NCBI GenBank assembly: GCA_016214895.1
Contig: JACRMR010000003.1
Coordinates: 62,001 to 126,000, forward strand
Source of the DNA: a candidate division KSB1 bacterium
GTDB taxonomy: Bacteria > Electryoneota > RPQS01
Reading direction: 5' to 3'
Length of the DNA stretch: 64,000 nt
The notes under the pieces are model-generated. The model was not told where the DNA came from, ran no database searches, and worked only from the letters and a program-made list of their open reading frames with translations. A program made the position numbers and the translations under genes. The first letter of the stretch is position 1, and each line of letters begins with the position of its first letter. Positions 44,364 through 53,022 of this stretch are shown piece by piece.

Positions 44364-44500
44364 GTCCGGAGCCGAAAGTTCCGGCCCAGCCGCGTCGCCC
44401 CAAACCGCGAATTCCGCTTCCCACCCAACCCGCCAAGGTGATCGACGACGACAAGGTTTACAAGCGTAAACCCAAGCATCCCAAGCGCATCCAGCCTTAG
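44360..44500 (+). CDS. Small Pro/Lys-rich protein, 46 residues
   Basis: The ATG overlaps the previous stop in the ATGA arrangement. The product is 46 residues, rich in Pro, Lys and Arg (PKVPAQPRRPKPRIPLPTQP, then VIDDDKVYKRKPKHPKR). The coupling and codon use support a real small protein; there is no known family. It is too short for most gene finders. Confidence 0.5.
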   Translation: MSPEPKVPAQPRRPKPRIPLPTQPAKVIDDDKVYKRKPKHPKRIQP

Positions 44501-44607
44501 TTCGCCGTGCGTGTCGCGCTCGCCTTCTTCCGCCGCGCGGGTTGTCTTCGCGTTTTTCCGCCGCGCGGGTTGTCTTCAACTCGCCGGAATCCGACTGCTT
44601 GTGGCGG

Positions 44608-44687
44608 CACGTCAAATAAGTCTTGACGTGTCCACCTCTGCCTTCAGGTTTCAAGTTTCACGTTTCAGGTTTTCTGCACTTCTCCCC
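44608..44687 (+). repeat. Repeated 5' leader with hairpin, copy 1
   Basis: CACGTCAA (44608-44615) and TTGACGTG (44623-44630) form a perfect hairpin, followed by CTCTGCCTTCAGGTTTCAAG-TTTCACGTTTCAGG ending right before the ATG at 44688. A related leader precedes the gene at 45778. Just upstream CGCCGCGCGGGTTGTCTTC occurs twice (about 44530 and 44560). Confidence 0.7.
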
Positions 44688-45278
44688 ATGTTCTACAAAG
44701 ACCTCATCCCCAAGACCGCCGCGCTCGCCGCGGGCCGACATGTCATCTACGCGTTGAACGACGGTCGTGTGGAGATACGCAACGTCGGCCGGCGTCATCA
44801 TAGTCTGGCCGCGCAGCCGGAATTCCGCCTGCATCTGCATTTCGATCAGCGCGAGCTCACGCCGCGCCATAGCGATTTCTTCAGCGATTTTCTGCTCAAG
44901 ATCGAAACCCGGCACGAGTTGCGGTTGGCCCTGACGGAGACCTGCGAACTGGTCTGCAACGGCAGCGATCCCATTGAGAGCGCGCAGCATCACAAGCTGC
45001 CGGCCTATTTTGCCGAATGGGGGGAAGGCACGTGGTCGTTTCAGATGGGCATGTATCAGACGGGCGGCCTGCCGACGGAAGTGTTCCTGTGCGGGTTGCA
45101 GACGCTAATTCGCGTCTATCAATTGAATGATCCGACGCGCAACTGGCCGGAACTCTATCGCGTCGGTTTTGTGAATCTGGAGAAGGGCCAACCGTTGCTC
45201 GACGTGGTGAGATCGCTGGCTCCCATCGTGCGCCCCGGCAAGCGCTATTTTGACCGGCAGGAACGCAAGCTTGCGTGA
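44688..45278 (+). CDS. Unknown 196-residue soluble protein
   Basis: It begins MFYKDLIPKTAALAAGRHVIYALNDGRVEIRNVG and continues with mixed alpha/beta segments (PEFRLHLHFDQRELTPRHSDFF, WGEGTWSFQMGMYQTGGLPTEVFLCGLQTLIRVYQLNDPTRNWPELY). No signal peptide, membrane helix or known motif. It overlaps the crcB gene by eight bases, so it may be expressed together with the fluoride pair; that does not prove a shared role. The start at 44688 follows the repeated leader. Confidence 0.65.
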   Translation: MFYKDLIPKTAALAAGRHVIYALNDGRVEIRNVGRRHHSLAAQPEFRLHLHFDQRELTPRHSDFFSDFLLKIETRHELRLALTETCELVCNGSDPIESAQHHKLPAYFAEWGEGTWSFQMGMYQTGGLPTEVFLCGLQTLIRVYQLNDPTRNWPELYRVGFVNLEKGQPLLDVVRSLAPIVRPGKRYFDRQERKLA

Positions 45279-45648
45279 GCTGTTGTGGGTGGGCAGCGGC
45301 GGGTTTCTCGGCTCGGTGCTGCGCTATTATGTCGGCGGCTGTGTACAGCGCGGCTTGCCCGGCTCCGCGTTTCCCATGGGCACGCTGGCCGTGAATGCCC
45401 TCGGCTGTTTGGTGATCGGATTGCTCGCCGGCCTCGCGGAGTCGCGTTTCGTGCTCTCGGCGGAAGCGCGGCTCTTCTTGTTGATCGGCGTGCTCGGCGG
45501 CTTCACGACGTATTCTTCGTTCGGCTACGAAACGGTTGCGCTCGCTCGTGACGGCCAACTGCTCGCGGCGTTCGGTAACATCGCATTGCAGCTCGTGCTC
45601 GGCCTCGGCGCGGTCTATCTCGGCCTCGTGGCCAGCCGCTTCCTGTAA
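45271..45648 (+). CDS. crcB: Fluoride ion channel CrcB/Fluc
   Basis: A 125-residue membrane protein with four helices that exports fluoride as a dual-topology dimer. It has the family signatures GSGGFLGSVLRYY near the N-terminus, GTLAVNALGCLVIGLLAG (including the Asn that lines the pore) and GVLGGFTTYSSFGYET (the F-x-TYS track). TTG at 45271 is chosen because AGGAA is 7 bases upstream and this gives the usual start. A DUF190 gene follows, as is common for fluoride genes. No fluoride riboswitch could be recognised upstream. Confidence 0.9.
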   Translation: MRELLWVGSGGFLGSVLRYYVGGCVQRGLPGSAFPMGTLAVNALGCLVIGLLAGLAESRFVLSAEARLFLLIGVLGGFTTYSSFGYETVALARDGQLLAAFGNIALQLVLGLGAVYLGLVASRFL

Positions 45649-45654
45649 CCGGGT

Positions 45655-45777
45655 CCGCCGCGCAGGGGCTGTGTCCCTGCCGGAATCGGAATTCCTGCGG
45701 CAGCACGTCTGCTGAGTCTTGACGTTCCCCGCTCTGCCTTTCACGTTTCAAGTTTCACGATTCAAGTTTTTCTTCCC
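45655..45777 (+). repeat. Dispersed hairpin and repeated 5' leader, copy 2
   Basis: CGCAGGGGCTGTGTCCCTGCCGG-AATC (45660-45687) belongs to the hairpin family. It is followed by GCGGCAGCACGTC-AGTCTTGACGT and TTTCACGTTTCAAG-TTTCACGATTC up to the ATG at 45778, matching the leader at 44608. Confidence 0.7.
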
Positions 45778-46122
45778 ATGCTCTCCGGCGACGGCCAACT
45801 ACTTAGAATTTTCATCGGTGAAAGCGACCGCATCGACGGCAAGCCGCTCCACGAGTGGATCGTCTTGCGCGCGCGCGAACACGGCCTCGCGGGAGCCACG
45901 GTCCTGCGCGGTCTCGAAGGCTTCGGCGCGCACAGCCGCCTGCACACGGCCAAAGTACTGCGGCTATCGACGGATCTTCCGCTGGTCATCGAGATCATCG
46001 ACAAGGCCGAGAGGATTGAAGCGTTTCTGTCGGTGATCGATTCGGCGATCGTCGAAGGCCTCGCGACCGTGGAGAAAGTGCACGTTCGCTGGTATCGCGG
46101 TCGCCAGCCGCGCGAGGGTTGA
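45778..46122 (+). CDS. DUF190-family protein
   Basis: A 114-residue PII-like fold protein. GQLLRIFIGESDRIDGKPLHEWIVLRAREHGLAGATVLRGLEGFGAHSRLHTAKVLRLSTDLPLVIEIID is the DUF190 core, and the C-terminal HVRWYRG closes it. Members are usually next to crcB and are thought to help fluoride resistance, perhaps by sensing. The neighbour here is crcB, 129 bases away with the leader repeat in between. Its stop overlaps the start of the GT2 gene. Confidence 0.9.
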   Translation: MLSGDGQLLRIFIGESDRIDGKPLHEWIVLRAREHGLAGATVLRGLEGFGAHSRLHTAKVLRLSTDLPLVIEIIDKAERIEAFLSVIDSAIVEGLATVEKVHVRWYRGRQPREG

Positions 46123-47276
46123 TGCACACCGCGGCCTGGATCGTGCTCGGGGTATGTCTGCTGGCGATGCTGCACACGTACGCGCTCTATCCGCTGACGC
46201 TGCGGCTGTTTCGCCGTCGCTTTGTCGATCCGCCGCATTTTCCCGACGGGGCCTGGCCAACCGTGGCGGTATTGATTCCGGCGTACAATGAAGAGCGCGT
46301 GATCGGCGAGAAGGTCCATAACGCGTTGGCGCTGGAGTATGGGCCGGGCAAGCTGGAAATCCTGATCGGCTCTGACGGTTCGACCGACCGGACCAACGAG
46401 ATTGTGCGCGGGATTGCCGATGCGCGCGTGAGATTGATCGAGCTGCCCGGTCGCAGCGGCAAAGCCGGCGTGTTGAATGCACTCGTCGCTTGCACGGAGG
46501 CCGAGATCCTTGTCATCTCGGACGCCAACGTGGAACTTGCCGCGGACGCCGTGGGCAATCTGGTGCGGCATTTTGCCGACCCGCACGTCGGCGTCGTGAA
46601 TGGCGGCAAGTACATTCGGGTTCCGGCCGGCGCCATCGACGTCGCGGGCGAAGCGACCTACGGCACGTACGAGAATCGCCTGCGCACGATCGAGAGTGAG
46701 GTGGGCGGCATGTCCGGCGCGCTTGGCTCGCTGATGGCCGTGCGCCGCTCGCTGTATCAACCCTATGGACGCGGCGCGCTGAATGATGATACGGTGCCCG
46801 CGATCTGGGCCGTACTCGCGGGCTTGCGGCAGGTGCATGATCCCGCGGCCCGCGCATTCGAAGAATCGGGGGCGTCGGTGCGCGAGGAATACCGCCGTCG
46901 CGTGCGCATCGGTGCGGGCAATTTCCAGACGCTCTTTCGCTACGCCCGCGTCTTGCAACCGCGGTACGGTCTGGCCGCCTACAGCTATTTCTCGCACAAG
47001 GTGCTGCGCTGGGTCTTTCCCTTCCTGATGATCGGCGCGCTGGTTTCCAGTTTCTCGCTGCGCGCCACGCTGCCGGGCTACTACCTGTTTTTAGTCCAAG
47101 TGTGCGGCTATGCGGCGGCGCTGCTCGGTGGCCTGCTCGGACTGGTGGGAATCAAACTGCGCATCCTGTCCCTGTTGTTTCTCTTCGTGGCCCTGAATGT
47201 GGCGCTGTTGCAGGGCTTCTTTCGTTACGCGCGCGGCATTCGCGCCAGCACCTGGGAGCGCACCGACCGCGCCTGA
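46122..47276 (+). CDS. GT2-family membrane glycosyltransferase
   Basis: A 384-residue processive-type glycosyltransferase. An N-terminal membrane helix precedes the GT-A domain with TVAVLIPAYNEERVIGEKVHNAL, EILIGSDGSTDRTNEI, LVISDANVELAADAV (the DxD-like site) and GGMSGALGSLMAVRR; a late RRR-VRIGAGNFQTLFR stretch resembles the Q-x-x-RW region but is not exact. Three C-terminal membrane helices follow. It probably makes or exports a polysaccharide. ATG at 46122 overlaps the DUF190 stop and has GAGGG upstream. Confidence 0.85.
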   Translation: MHTAAWIVLGVCLLAMLHTYALYPLTLRLFRRRFVDPPHFPDGAWPTVAVLIPAYNEERVIGEKVHNALALEYGPGKLEILIGSDGSTDRTNEIVRGIADARVRLIELPGRSGKAGVLNALVACTEAEILVISDANVELAADAVGNLVRHFADPHVGVVNGGKYIRVPAGAIDVAGEATYGTYENRLRTIESEVGGMSGALGSLMAVRRSLYQPYGRGALNDDTVPAIWAVLAGLRQVHDPAARAFEESGASVREEYRRRVRIGAGNFQTLFRYARVLQPRYGLAAYSYFSHKVLRWVFPFLMIGALVSSFSLRATLPGYYLFLVQVCGYAAALLGGLLGLVGIKLRILSLLFLFVALNVALLQGFFRYARGIRASTWERTDRA

Positions 47277-47411
47277 GGTCCCGTCTCAACTCCGCTGAAG
47301 CGGGCGGCAGGGGCCGACGGCGTCGCCCGCTTTTCCCCGCCGAGGCGCCCGTCCCTGCGTGCCCGGAAGCGGATCGTCAAGTTCCAAGTTTCACCTTTCA
47401 AGTATTCTTCG

Positions 47412-47903
47412 ATGCCCCGCATTTCCTGGGACGAATATTTCTTCGGCATTTCGCATCTGATCGCGCAACGCAGCGTCTGCCCGCGGCGCAAGGTCGGCTG
47501 CCTGATCGTCCGCAACAATCAGATTTTGTGCACCGGCTACAACGGTCCGCCGGCGGGCCATCCGCATCCCGATGAACTCGGCGGTTGCGAGCGCGAGCGC
47601 GAGGGGGTGAAGTCCGGCGATCGCCTCGAACTCTGCTGGTGTTTGCATGCGGAGCAGAACGCGATTCTACAGGCCGCGCGCAATGGCGTGTCGATCGAAG
47701 GCGCGACGATCTTTGTGACGGTCTTTCCCTGTCCGATTTGCGCGCGCATGATCGCCAACTCCGGCATTCGTCACGTGAAAGTGTTCGGTAATTACGCGGG
47801 CGAGGAGCGCTCGAAGCTCATGTTTGAACGCACCAAGATCGACGTGAGTTGGCCTGACGTGACCGGTTTCAAGTTTCCTCTCGAAGGCCCCGACGGCTGG
47901 TGA
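47412..47903 (+). CDS. dCMP/ComEB-type cytidine deaminase
   Basis: A 163-residue zinc deaminase. The active site is H79-A-E81 (HAEQNA) with C107-P-I-C110, and the N-terminal RSVCPRRKVGCLIV is typical of the dCMP deaminase/ComEB group. The enzyme deaminates dCMP to dUMP for thymidylate synthesis. The insertion GPPAGHPHPDELGGCEREREG carries the extra zinc-binding residues seen in this group. The upstream leader is again T/C-rich (GTTTCACCTTTCAAG) without a ribosome site. Confidence 0.9.
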   Translation: MPRISWDEYFFGISHLIAQRSVCPRRKVGCLIVRNNQILCTGYNGPPAGHPHPDELGGCEREREGVKSGDRLELCWCLHAEQNAILQAARNGVSIEGATIFVTVFPCPICARMIANSGIRHVKVFGNYAGEERSKLMFERTKIDVSWPDVTGFKFPLEGPDGW

Positions 47904-48235
47904 CGAATCCGCTTTTCTCTCGCCTCCTGTGTGGGGATCAAAGGGGGAATTAACGTTCCCTGCCGGAATCGTGCTTGACCGGTCCCCGTAGCGCCGCACC
48001 GCCGTGCGCGATCTGCCTCTGCCGCCGCCAATCCAATTGCCCATCGCCGGGTTCGGGTGTGTTGTCCCGATCTTCCCGCGGTGGGCTTTTCTTGGGGATC
48101 AAGTTAGATCAACTCCGCCACAGATTGTCTCGCAAGCCGGGGGCAGATAACGCACCGTATCGGGCACGGAGTTGATTCTAATTGTTGCGGTCACTACCTT
48201 GTTGACAGGATGGCAACAATCACCGGAATCGATCC
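47904..48235. other. Intergenic region with repeat traces
   Basis: Holds a degenerate G/C palindrome (TGTGTGGGGATCAAAGGGG near 47928), a GTTCCCTGCCGGAAT fragment (about 47957) and a CCGTAGCGCCGCACCGCCGTGCGCG motif (about 47987) related to those at 26370. No gene is supported. The promoter for the 48236 gene probably lies near 48190-48225, where TTGACA (48202) is present without a good -10. Confidence 0.55.
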
Positions 48236-50683
48236 ATGCAAATACGAAATCTGTTCTGCCTGCTGCTCTGCGCCGCAACCTGCACCGCGCAAGTTCAGCA
48301 ATTCAACCCCGCCGGCATCGGCGGCGGCGGTGGTCTCTTCTACCCCGCGCTCAGCCCGCAGGATTCGGCGGAGTTCCACCTCGCCTGCGACATGGGCGAG
48401 TTCTTTCAATCTTCCGACGCCGGAGTGTCGTGGCAAGTTCCGTCTTTCCGCGAGTTGCGTTCGAGTGACCGGGGCCGCGTCAAGTACAGTGGCGATCCCC
48501 TCGTTCGCTACGCGCTCAGCGGTGGTGACGTCATGGGTTTGCACAAAACCACGGATGGCGGAAACGACTGGTTTCCGGTGGTGGCCGATCCCACCGGCGG
48601 TGAAGCTTACGGCCTCGCGGTTGCTGTGAATTCAAGCAACCGGCTCGTGGTCTCCGACTACAGCAGTGTGTACTACTCGGGCAACGGTGGCAGCACCTTT
48701 TCGACCCTCGCCTCGAACGGTGGCGGTTTGCATCTCGCCGGAGCGGCGTTCCTCGGAGACACGATTTACGTCGCCACCGGCAGTGGTCTATTCAGTTCCG
48801 CAAACGGTGGCAGCAGTTTCGTTCCGCTGAATCTGCCCGGCATTCCGGCGGGTCAAACCTACCTTTCCTTCTGCGGCGCCAGACAGGGCGCGACCGTTCG
48901 CCTGTTCTGCATCGTGGCCGCCGTGGCCGATGTCTATCCCGGCATCGGCGGCGCGGATTACGGCATCTTCAGCGGGCTCTATACCTGGACGAGCGGCGAC
49001 GCCTCCTGGACGCAGCGCACGGCCGGGATTCAAGGCGGTGATCGGCTGTTCTACATCGACTGCGCGGTGGACAGTGTCGAGATGGCTTATGCCGCGGGCG
49101 CGAGCATTTCCAGTTACAATCCGATCGTGCTCAAGACCACGAATGGCGGCACCGCTTGGCAGAGTGTGTTCCTGACGACGAATAACCAGAACATCACGAC
49201 CGGCTGGTGCGGTGACCACGGCGATGTCAACTGGGGTTGGGCCGAGTGTCCGCTCGGCTTCAGCGTCTGCGCGACGGCTCCGCAGCGGGTGCTGATCACG
49301 GATTATGGTTTTGCGCATTTGAGCACCGACGGCGGAGCGAGCTGGCGGCAGGTCTATCTCGATCCCGCCACTTCAAATCCGGCGGGCAGTCAAACCCCGC
49401 GCTATCAAGCGTACTCCAGCAACGGGCTGGAACCGACCTCCGTATGGCAACTCCTGTGGGTGGATTCGCTGCGCATGATCGCGAGTTTCACGGACATTCG
49501 CGGCGTGCGCTCCACCGACGGTGGAACTTCGTGGTCGCGACTCAAGCTTGACACACTCGGGACGTTCGGCGTGAATACAGTCTATCACACGATCAAGCAC
49601 CCGGTATCGGGACTGCTCTACGCCGCGACCTCTTCCGTTCACGATCTGTACGAGAGCACGTATCTGACCGACGGTTCGATGGACGGCGGCCGCGGGCAAC
49701 TCTGGTACAGTGGCGATTTCGGCGCGACCTGGTCCGTGCTGCATGACTTCCTGCATCCCGTGATCTGGGTCGCGAGTGATCCGACCAATCCCGCGCGACT
49801 CTATTGCAGCGTCGTCCACAGCACGCTCGGCGGCATCTATGTCACGAACAACTTGCCAGACGGTCCCGCGGCGACGTGGACCAGGCTGAGCGCACCGCCG
49901 CGTACGCAGGGACACGCCTTCAATATTCATGTGCTGAACGACGGGACGCTGCTGGCCACCTACTCCGCCCGTCGCGCGGGATCGCCGTTGGCGTTCACGC
50001 CGAGCGCGGGCGTCTTCTATTCCACAAACGGTGGCACGAGTTGGCTTGACCGCTCTGACCCCATGATGATCTACTGGACGAAAGACCTCGTGATCGACCC
50101 GCACGATCCTCTGCAAGACTCGTGGTTCGTGACCGTGCGGCGGGGCTGGGGCGGACCTCCGAATGAACTCGGCGGATTGTTTCGCACCACCGATCGCGGC
50201 GCGAATTGGACGCGCATCAGCGATCAACTGTACGCCGAATCGTGCCGCATCAGTCCGCTCGATTCCAATGCAGCCTACCTCTCCACATCCGAAAGCGGCT
50301 TGTGGTATTCCTCGAACGTGCGCGCCGCCCTGCCGACCTTCACGGAGTTGACCGCTTTCCCGTTCGCGCATCCATCCCGGATCTTCTACAATCCCGCGGA
50401 TCCCGGCGAAGTCTGGTTCGGCAGTTTCGGCAACGGGCTGCGCTATGGCTCAGCGGCTTCGCCGCCGCCAGCCGTCTCCGATCTCACGGCGATCTTTGCG
50501 GCAGGACAACTGCTGCTCCGCTGGTCGGCAACCGCTGGCGCACAAAGTTACCGGATTTACGGAAGTCCCGATGCCGCGTTTGGTTCGTTGACGTTGCTGG
50601 GTACCACGAGCTCCACCGAGTATGCGCTGCCGACTCCGGACGATCGCTATTTCTATTACGTGACAGCCAGCGACGCGCCGTAG
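48236..50683 (+). CDS. Secreted Asp-box (BNR) beta-propeller protein
   Basis: An 815-residue exported protein with signal peptide 1-18 (MQIRNLFCLLLCAATCTA). Many Asp-box/BNR motifs (SSDAGVSW, TTDGGNDW, SANGGSSF, STDGGASW, STDGGTSW, YSTNGGTSW, TTDRGANW) are spread over the first 700 residues, giving one or two seven-bladed propellers, as in sialidase, Vps10 or xyloglucanase-like proteins. A fibronectin III domain ends it (APPPAVSDLTAIFA onwards). No catalytic set can be assigned and there is no sorting tail. Surface or secreted carbohydrate binding is an inference. A 17-base-stem terminator follows. Confidence 0.82.
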   Translation: MQIRNLFCLLLCAATCTAQVQQFNPAGIGGGGGLFYPALSPQDSAEFHLACDMGEFFQSSDAGVSWQVPSFRELRSSDRGRVKYSGDPLVRYALSGGDVMGLHKTTDGGNDWFPVVADPTGGEAYGLAVAVNSSNRLVVSDYSSVYYSGNGGSTFSTLASNGGGLHLAGAAFLGDTIYVATGSGLFSSANGGSSFVPLNLPGIPAGQTYLSFCGARQGATVRLFCIVAAVADVYPGIGGADYGIFSGLYTWTSGDASWTQRTAGIQGGDRLFYIDCAVDSVEMAYAAGASISSYNPIVLKTTNGGTAWQSVFLTTNNQNITTGWCGDHGDVNWGWAECPLGFSVCATAPQRVLITDYGFAHLSTDGGASWRQVYLDPATSNPAGSQTPRYQAYSSNGLEPTSVWQLLWVDSLRMIASFTDIRGVRSTDGGTSWSRLKLDTLGTFGVNTVYHTIKHPVSGLLYAATSSVHDLYESTYLTDGSMDGGRGQLWYSGDFGATWSVLHDFLHPVIWVASDPTNPARLYCSVVHSTLGGIYVTNNLPDGPAATWTRLSAPPRTQGHAFNIHVLNDGTLLATYSARRAGSPLAFTPSAGVFYSTNGGTSWLDRSDPMMIYWTKDLVIDPHDPLQDSWFVTVRRGWGGPPNELGGLFRTTDRGANWTRISDQLYAESCRISPLDSNAAYLSTSESGLWYSSNVRAALPTFTELTAFPFAHPSRIFYNPADPGEVWFGSFGNGLRYGSAASPPPAVSDLTAIFAAGQLLLRWSATAGAQSYRIYGSPDAAFGSLTLLGTTSSTEYALPTPDDRYFYYVTASDAP

Positions 50684-50706
50684 TCGAAGGCAGCCCTGCG
50701 TGCCAA

Positions 50707-50746
50707 AAACAAATCGGGAGACCAACATGGGTCTCCCGATTTGTTT
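50707..50746 (+). terminator. Strong terminator after the Asp-box gene
   Basis: A perfect 17-base stem (50707-50723 with 50730-50746) around AACATG, with TTTGTTT in the 3' arm. Confidence 0.85.
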
Positions 50747-50775
50747 CCATCGCAGCGGGCCGGTATCTCGTCCTC

Positions 50776-50908
50776 CGCCGAGCAGGGATTGTACCCCGTT
50801 CCGCCGAGCAGAGATTGTAACGCGTCTTCCGCCGAGCAGGGATTCCTTCCCTGCCGGCACCTCGCTCAACCATTCACCCCGCGCAGGGTCTCCAGACCCT
50901 GCCGGATG
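50776..50908. repeat. Four clustered hairpin repeats
   Basis: CCGCCGAGCAGGGATTG or close variants begin at about 50777, 50801, 50830, and a fourth unit CCGCGCAGGGTCTCCAGACC-CTGCCGG lies at 50879-50906. They belong to the dispersed hairpin family and fill the space between two genes that converge. Confidence 0.8.
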
Positions 50909-50918
50909 GTCGCCCCGC

Positions 50919-51683
50919 CTATCGGATGTTCAAGTCGATGTCCACCTGTGCCGTGAAGTAGTTCTCCACGCCCGCCAGATCGGCATCATTGAGAATATCG
51001 TAGCCGAGCAGGATCGATGCATTGTCCGCGAACTTCCATGAGCCGCCGATGTTCATCGTTCCATACGCGCTGTTACTTCCGACATACTCCAGACAGAGCC
51101 ACAGCTTGTCCGAAATCTCCGGCATCGAGCGCTCCCAAGCCGCCAGCAAACCCGTGTTCGATTTCTCGCCTTCGCTGTCAAGCAACAGCTTGTCATTTCC
51201 GCTGAAAAAACCTACGGAGAGGCGGCCCACCTGCTCGAACGACATCGCGGCCTTGCCATACACCACGTTGTAGTCTGTCTTGTCCGACTCGGTGCCGACA
51301 TCAAAAACACCGACGGCCAACGCCGGAAAGCGACTCATCAGTGTGTTCTCGGGCACACCCAGCTTCGCGTTGAAATAGAGCGGATAGCGATCAAACGCGC
51401 CGAACCCGGCCTTGTGATCGACTCCCACTTCCAACTGCACTTCCTTGGTGGGTAGCACACCGCAGGTCAGTCCCAGATTCGTCACGGGCGGCAACTGCAC
51501 ACCCACGTCTCCGGGCAGCGCGTCCAGTTGTGTCGGCAGATACATGTCCGCCGTGACATGCAGGACTTTGAACGGTTGAACGTCCGTCGCCGGTCCCCAG
51601 ATGTGCGTGGTCGCTGTCGCCAACGCCAGGTTCGCCGCCGGGACCATCAGTGAAAGCAAAATGATCGTACGCAAAGTTCGCAT
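50919..51683 (-). CDS. Exported barrel-like protein next to amtB
   Basis: A 254-residue protein. Signal peptide 1-24 (RTIILLSLMVPAANLALATA). The mature part has alternating strands (VQLEVGVDHKAGFG, LYFNAKLGVP, ALAVGVFDVG, GRLSVGFFSGND, LWLCLEYVGSN, MNIGGSWKFA) and ends AQVDIDLNIR, which fits an outer-membrane barrel. It begins 8 bases after amtB and probably shares its transcript; similar proteins of unknown role are often seen beside ammonium transporters in FCB bacteria, but I am recalling this only in outline. Confidence 0.65.
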   Translation of the reverse strand: MRTLRTIILLSLMVPAANLALATATTHIWGPATDVQPFKVLHVTADMYLPTQLDALPGDVGVQLPPVTNLGLTCGVLPTKEVQLEVGVDHKAGFGAFDRYPLYFNAKLGVPENTLMSRFPALAVGVFDVGTESDKTDYNVVYGKAAMSFEQVGRLSVGFFSGNDKLLLDSEGEKSNTGLLAAWERSMPEISDKLWLCLEYVGSNSAYGTMNIGGSWKFADNASILLGYDILNDADLAGVENYFTAQVDIDLNIR

Positions 51684-51691
51684 GAAGCCTC

Positions 51692-52903
51692 CTATTCGTA
51701 TGCGATTTCGCCGTGCAGCGATTGGTCCAGTCCCTTTTCCTCCTCACCTTCCGTCGTGCGAACGCGGGTCAGCTTGTTGATGAGCCACAGCATGCCCCAC
51801 GTGAACACAAAGGCATAAATCGAAGAGACCACCACCGCCATGAGTTGCGCCATAAAAAAGCTGGTGTTGCCCAGCAGCAGTCCGTCCGCGCCCGCCGAGT
51901 TCACCGCTTTGTCCGCCAGGATCCCGAGCAGAATGATCCCGATCAAGCCGCCCACGCCGTGCACGCCCCAGACGTCGAGCGCATCGTCCCAACCGAGTTT
52001 GTTCTTCAGGCTCACGGCGAAGTAGCACACTATGCCTGCGACAATACCGATCAACGCCGCGCTCGTCGGAGTCACGTAGCCCGCGCAGGGCGTGATCGTC
52101 GCCAGACCCGCCACCGCGCCCGTCAACAGTCCCAGGAACTTCGGTTTCTTCTCGATCATCCACGCCAGCAGCATCCACGTCGGGCCGGCAAATGAGGCGG
52201 CGAGGTCCGTGTTCAGAAATGCGAGTCCGGTTACCGCATCAACCGCCAGCTGACTGCCCGCGTTGAAACCATACCAACCGAACCACAGCAAACCCGTGCC
52301 CAGCGCCACCAGCGGAATGCTGTGCGGGACCGCATCCCCCACTCTCCGCCGTCCCACATACAGCACGGAGGCCAGCGCGGCCATTCCGGCGATATTGTGC
52401 ACCACAATCCCGCCCGCGAAATCCAGCACTCCCATCTTCGCCAGTACACCGCCGCCCCATACCATGTGCACGAACGGAAAGTACACCAGTGTCAGCCATG
52501 CCACCAGAAAGAGCAGGTACGCGCTGAACCGGATGCGATTGGAAAATGCGCCCGTAATCAACGCTGGCGTGATGATCGCGAACATCATCTGATACGCGAC
52601 AAACACATACAGCGGGATGTTCCCGGCGCCGAACGGACACGGCGTCGTGAGCGAAATCCCGCTCAGGAACGCCTGATCCAGATTCCCGATAATCCCGCCC
52701 TCACCGCCGCTGAAGCAGAGCGAGTAGCCGTAGGCCCACCACACGATCGTGGTCACGCCCATCGACACAAAGCTCTGAATCATGATCGTCAGCACATTCT
52801 TCCGCCCGACCAAGCCGCCATAAAAGAACGCCAGTCCCGGTGTCATCAGCATCACCAGACTGGTCGCCACCAGCATAAAGCCAGTATTTCCAGTGTCAAA
52901 CAT
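51692..52903 (-). CDS. amtB: Ammonium transporter
   Basis: A 403-residue membrane protein of the Amt/Rh family that conducts ammonium. Eleven membrane helices are expected. The pore twin-His pair is His169 (DFAGGIVVHNIAG) and His315 (DVWGVHGVGGLIG), with Asp161 at the recruitment site. The start has GGAGGA upstream. It lies downstream of a histidine kinase and response regulator in the same direction, 119 bases away, which suggests two-component control or simple read-through. No GlnK/PII gene is next to it, unlike in many bacteria. The start protein has no cleaved signal peptide, as usual for many Amt proteins outside the enterobacteria. Confidence 0.94.
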   Translation of the reverse strand: MFDTGNTGFMLVATSLVMLMTPGLAFFYGGLVGRKNVLTIMIQSFVSMGVTTIVWWAYGYSLCFSGGEGGIIGNLDQAFLSGISLTTPCPFGAGNIPLYVFVAYQMMFAIITPALITGAFSNRIRFSAYLLFLVAWLTLVYFPFVHMVWGGGVLAKMGVLDFAGGIVVHNIAGMAALASVLYVGRRRVGDAVPHSIPLVALGTGLLWFGWYGFNAGSQLAVDAVTGLAFLNTDLAASFAGPTWMLLAWMIEKKPKFLGLLTGAVAGLATITPCAGYVTPTSAALIGIVAGIVCYFAVSLKNKLGWDDALDVWGVHGVGGLIGIILLGILADKAVNSAGADGLLLGNTSFFMAQLMAVVVSSIYAFVFTWGMLWLINKLTRVRTTEGEEEKGLDQSLHGEIAYE

Positions 52904-53022
52904 CGAACGTCCTCCAGGTGAATCGGATCAATCCATGGAGGACCAATTTAGGTGGCGACGCGGTTAACCGCCATCGGGAAAACGCTGATTCTGAGCGGGG
53001 GAATCCCTGACACCCGGTCCCG

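Noticed and set aside
44500-45270. Fluoride riboswitch upstream of crcB
   Set aside because: The conserved core of the crcB motif could not be found by eye in this interval.
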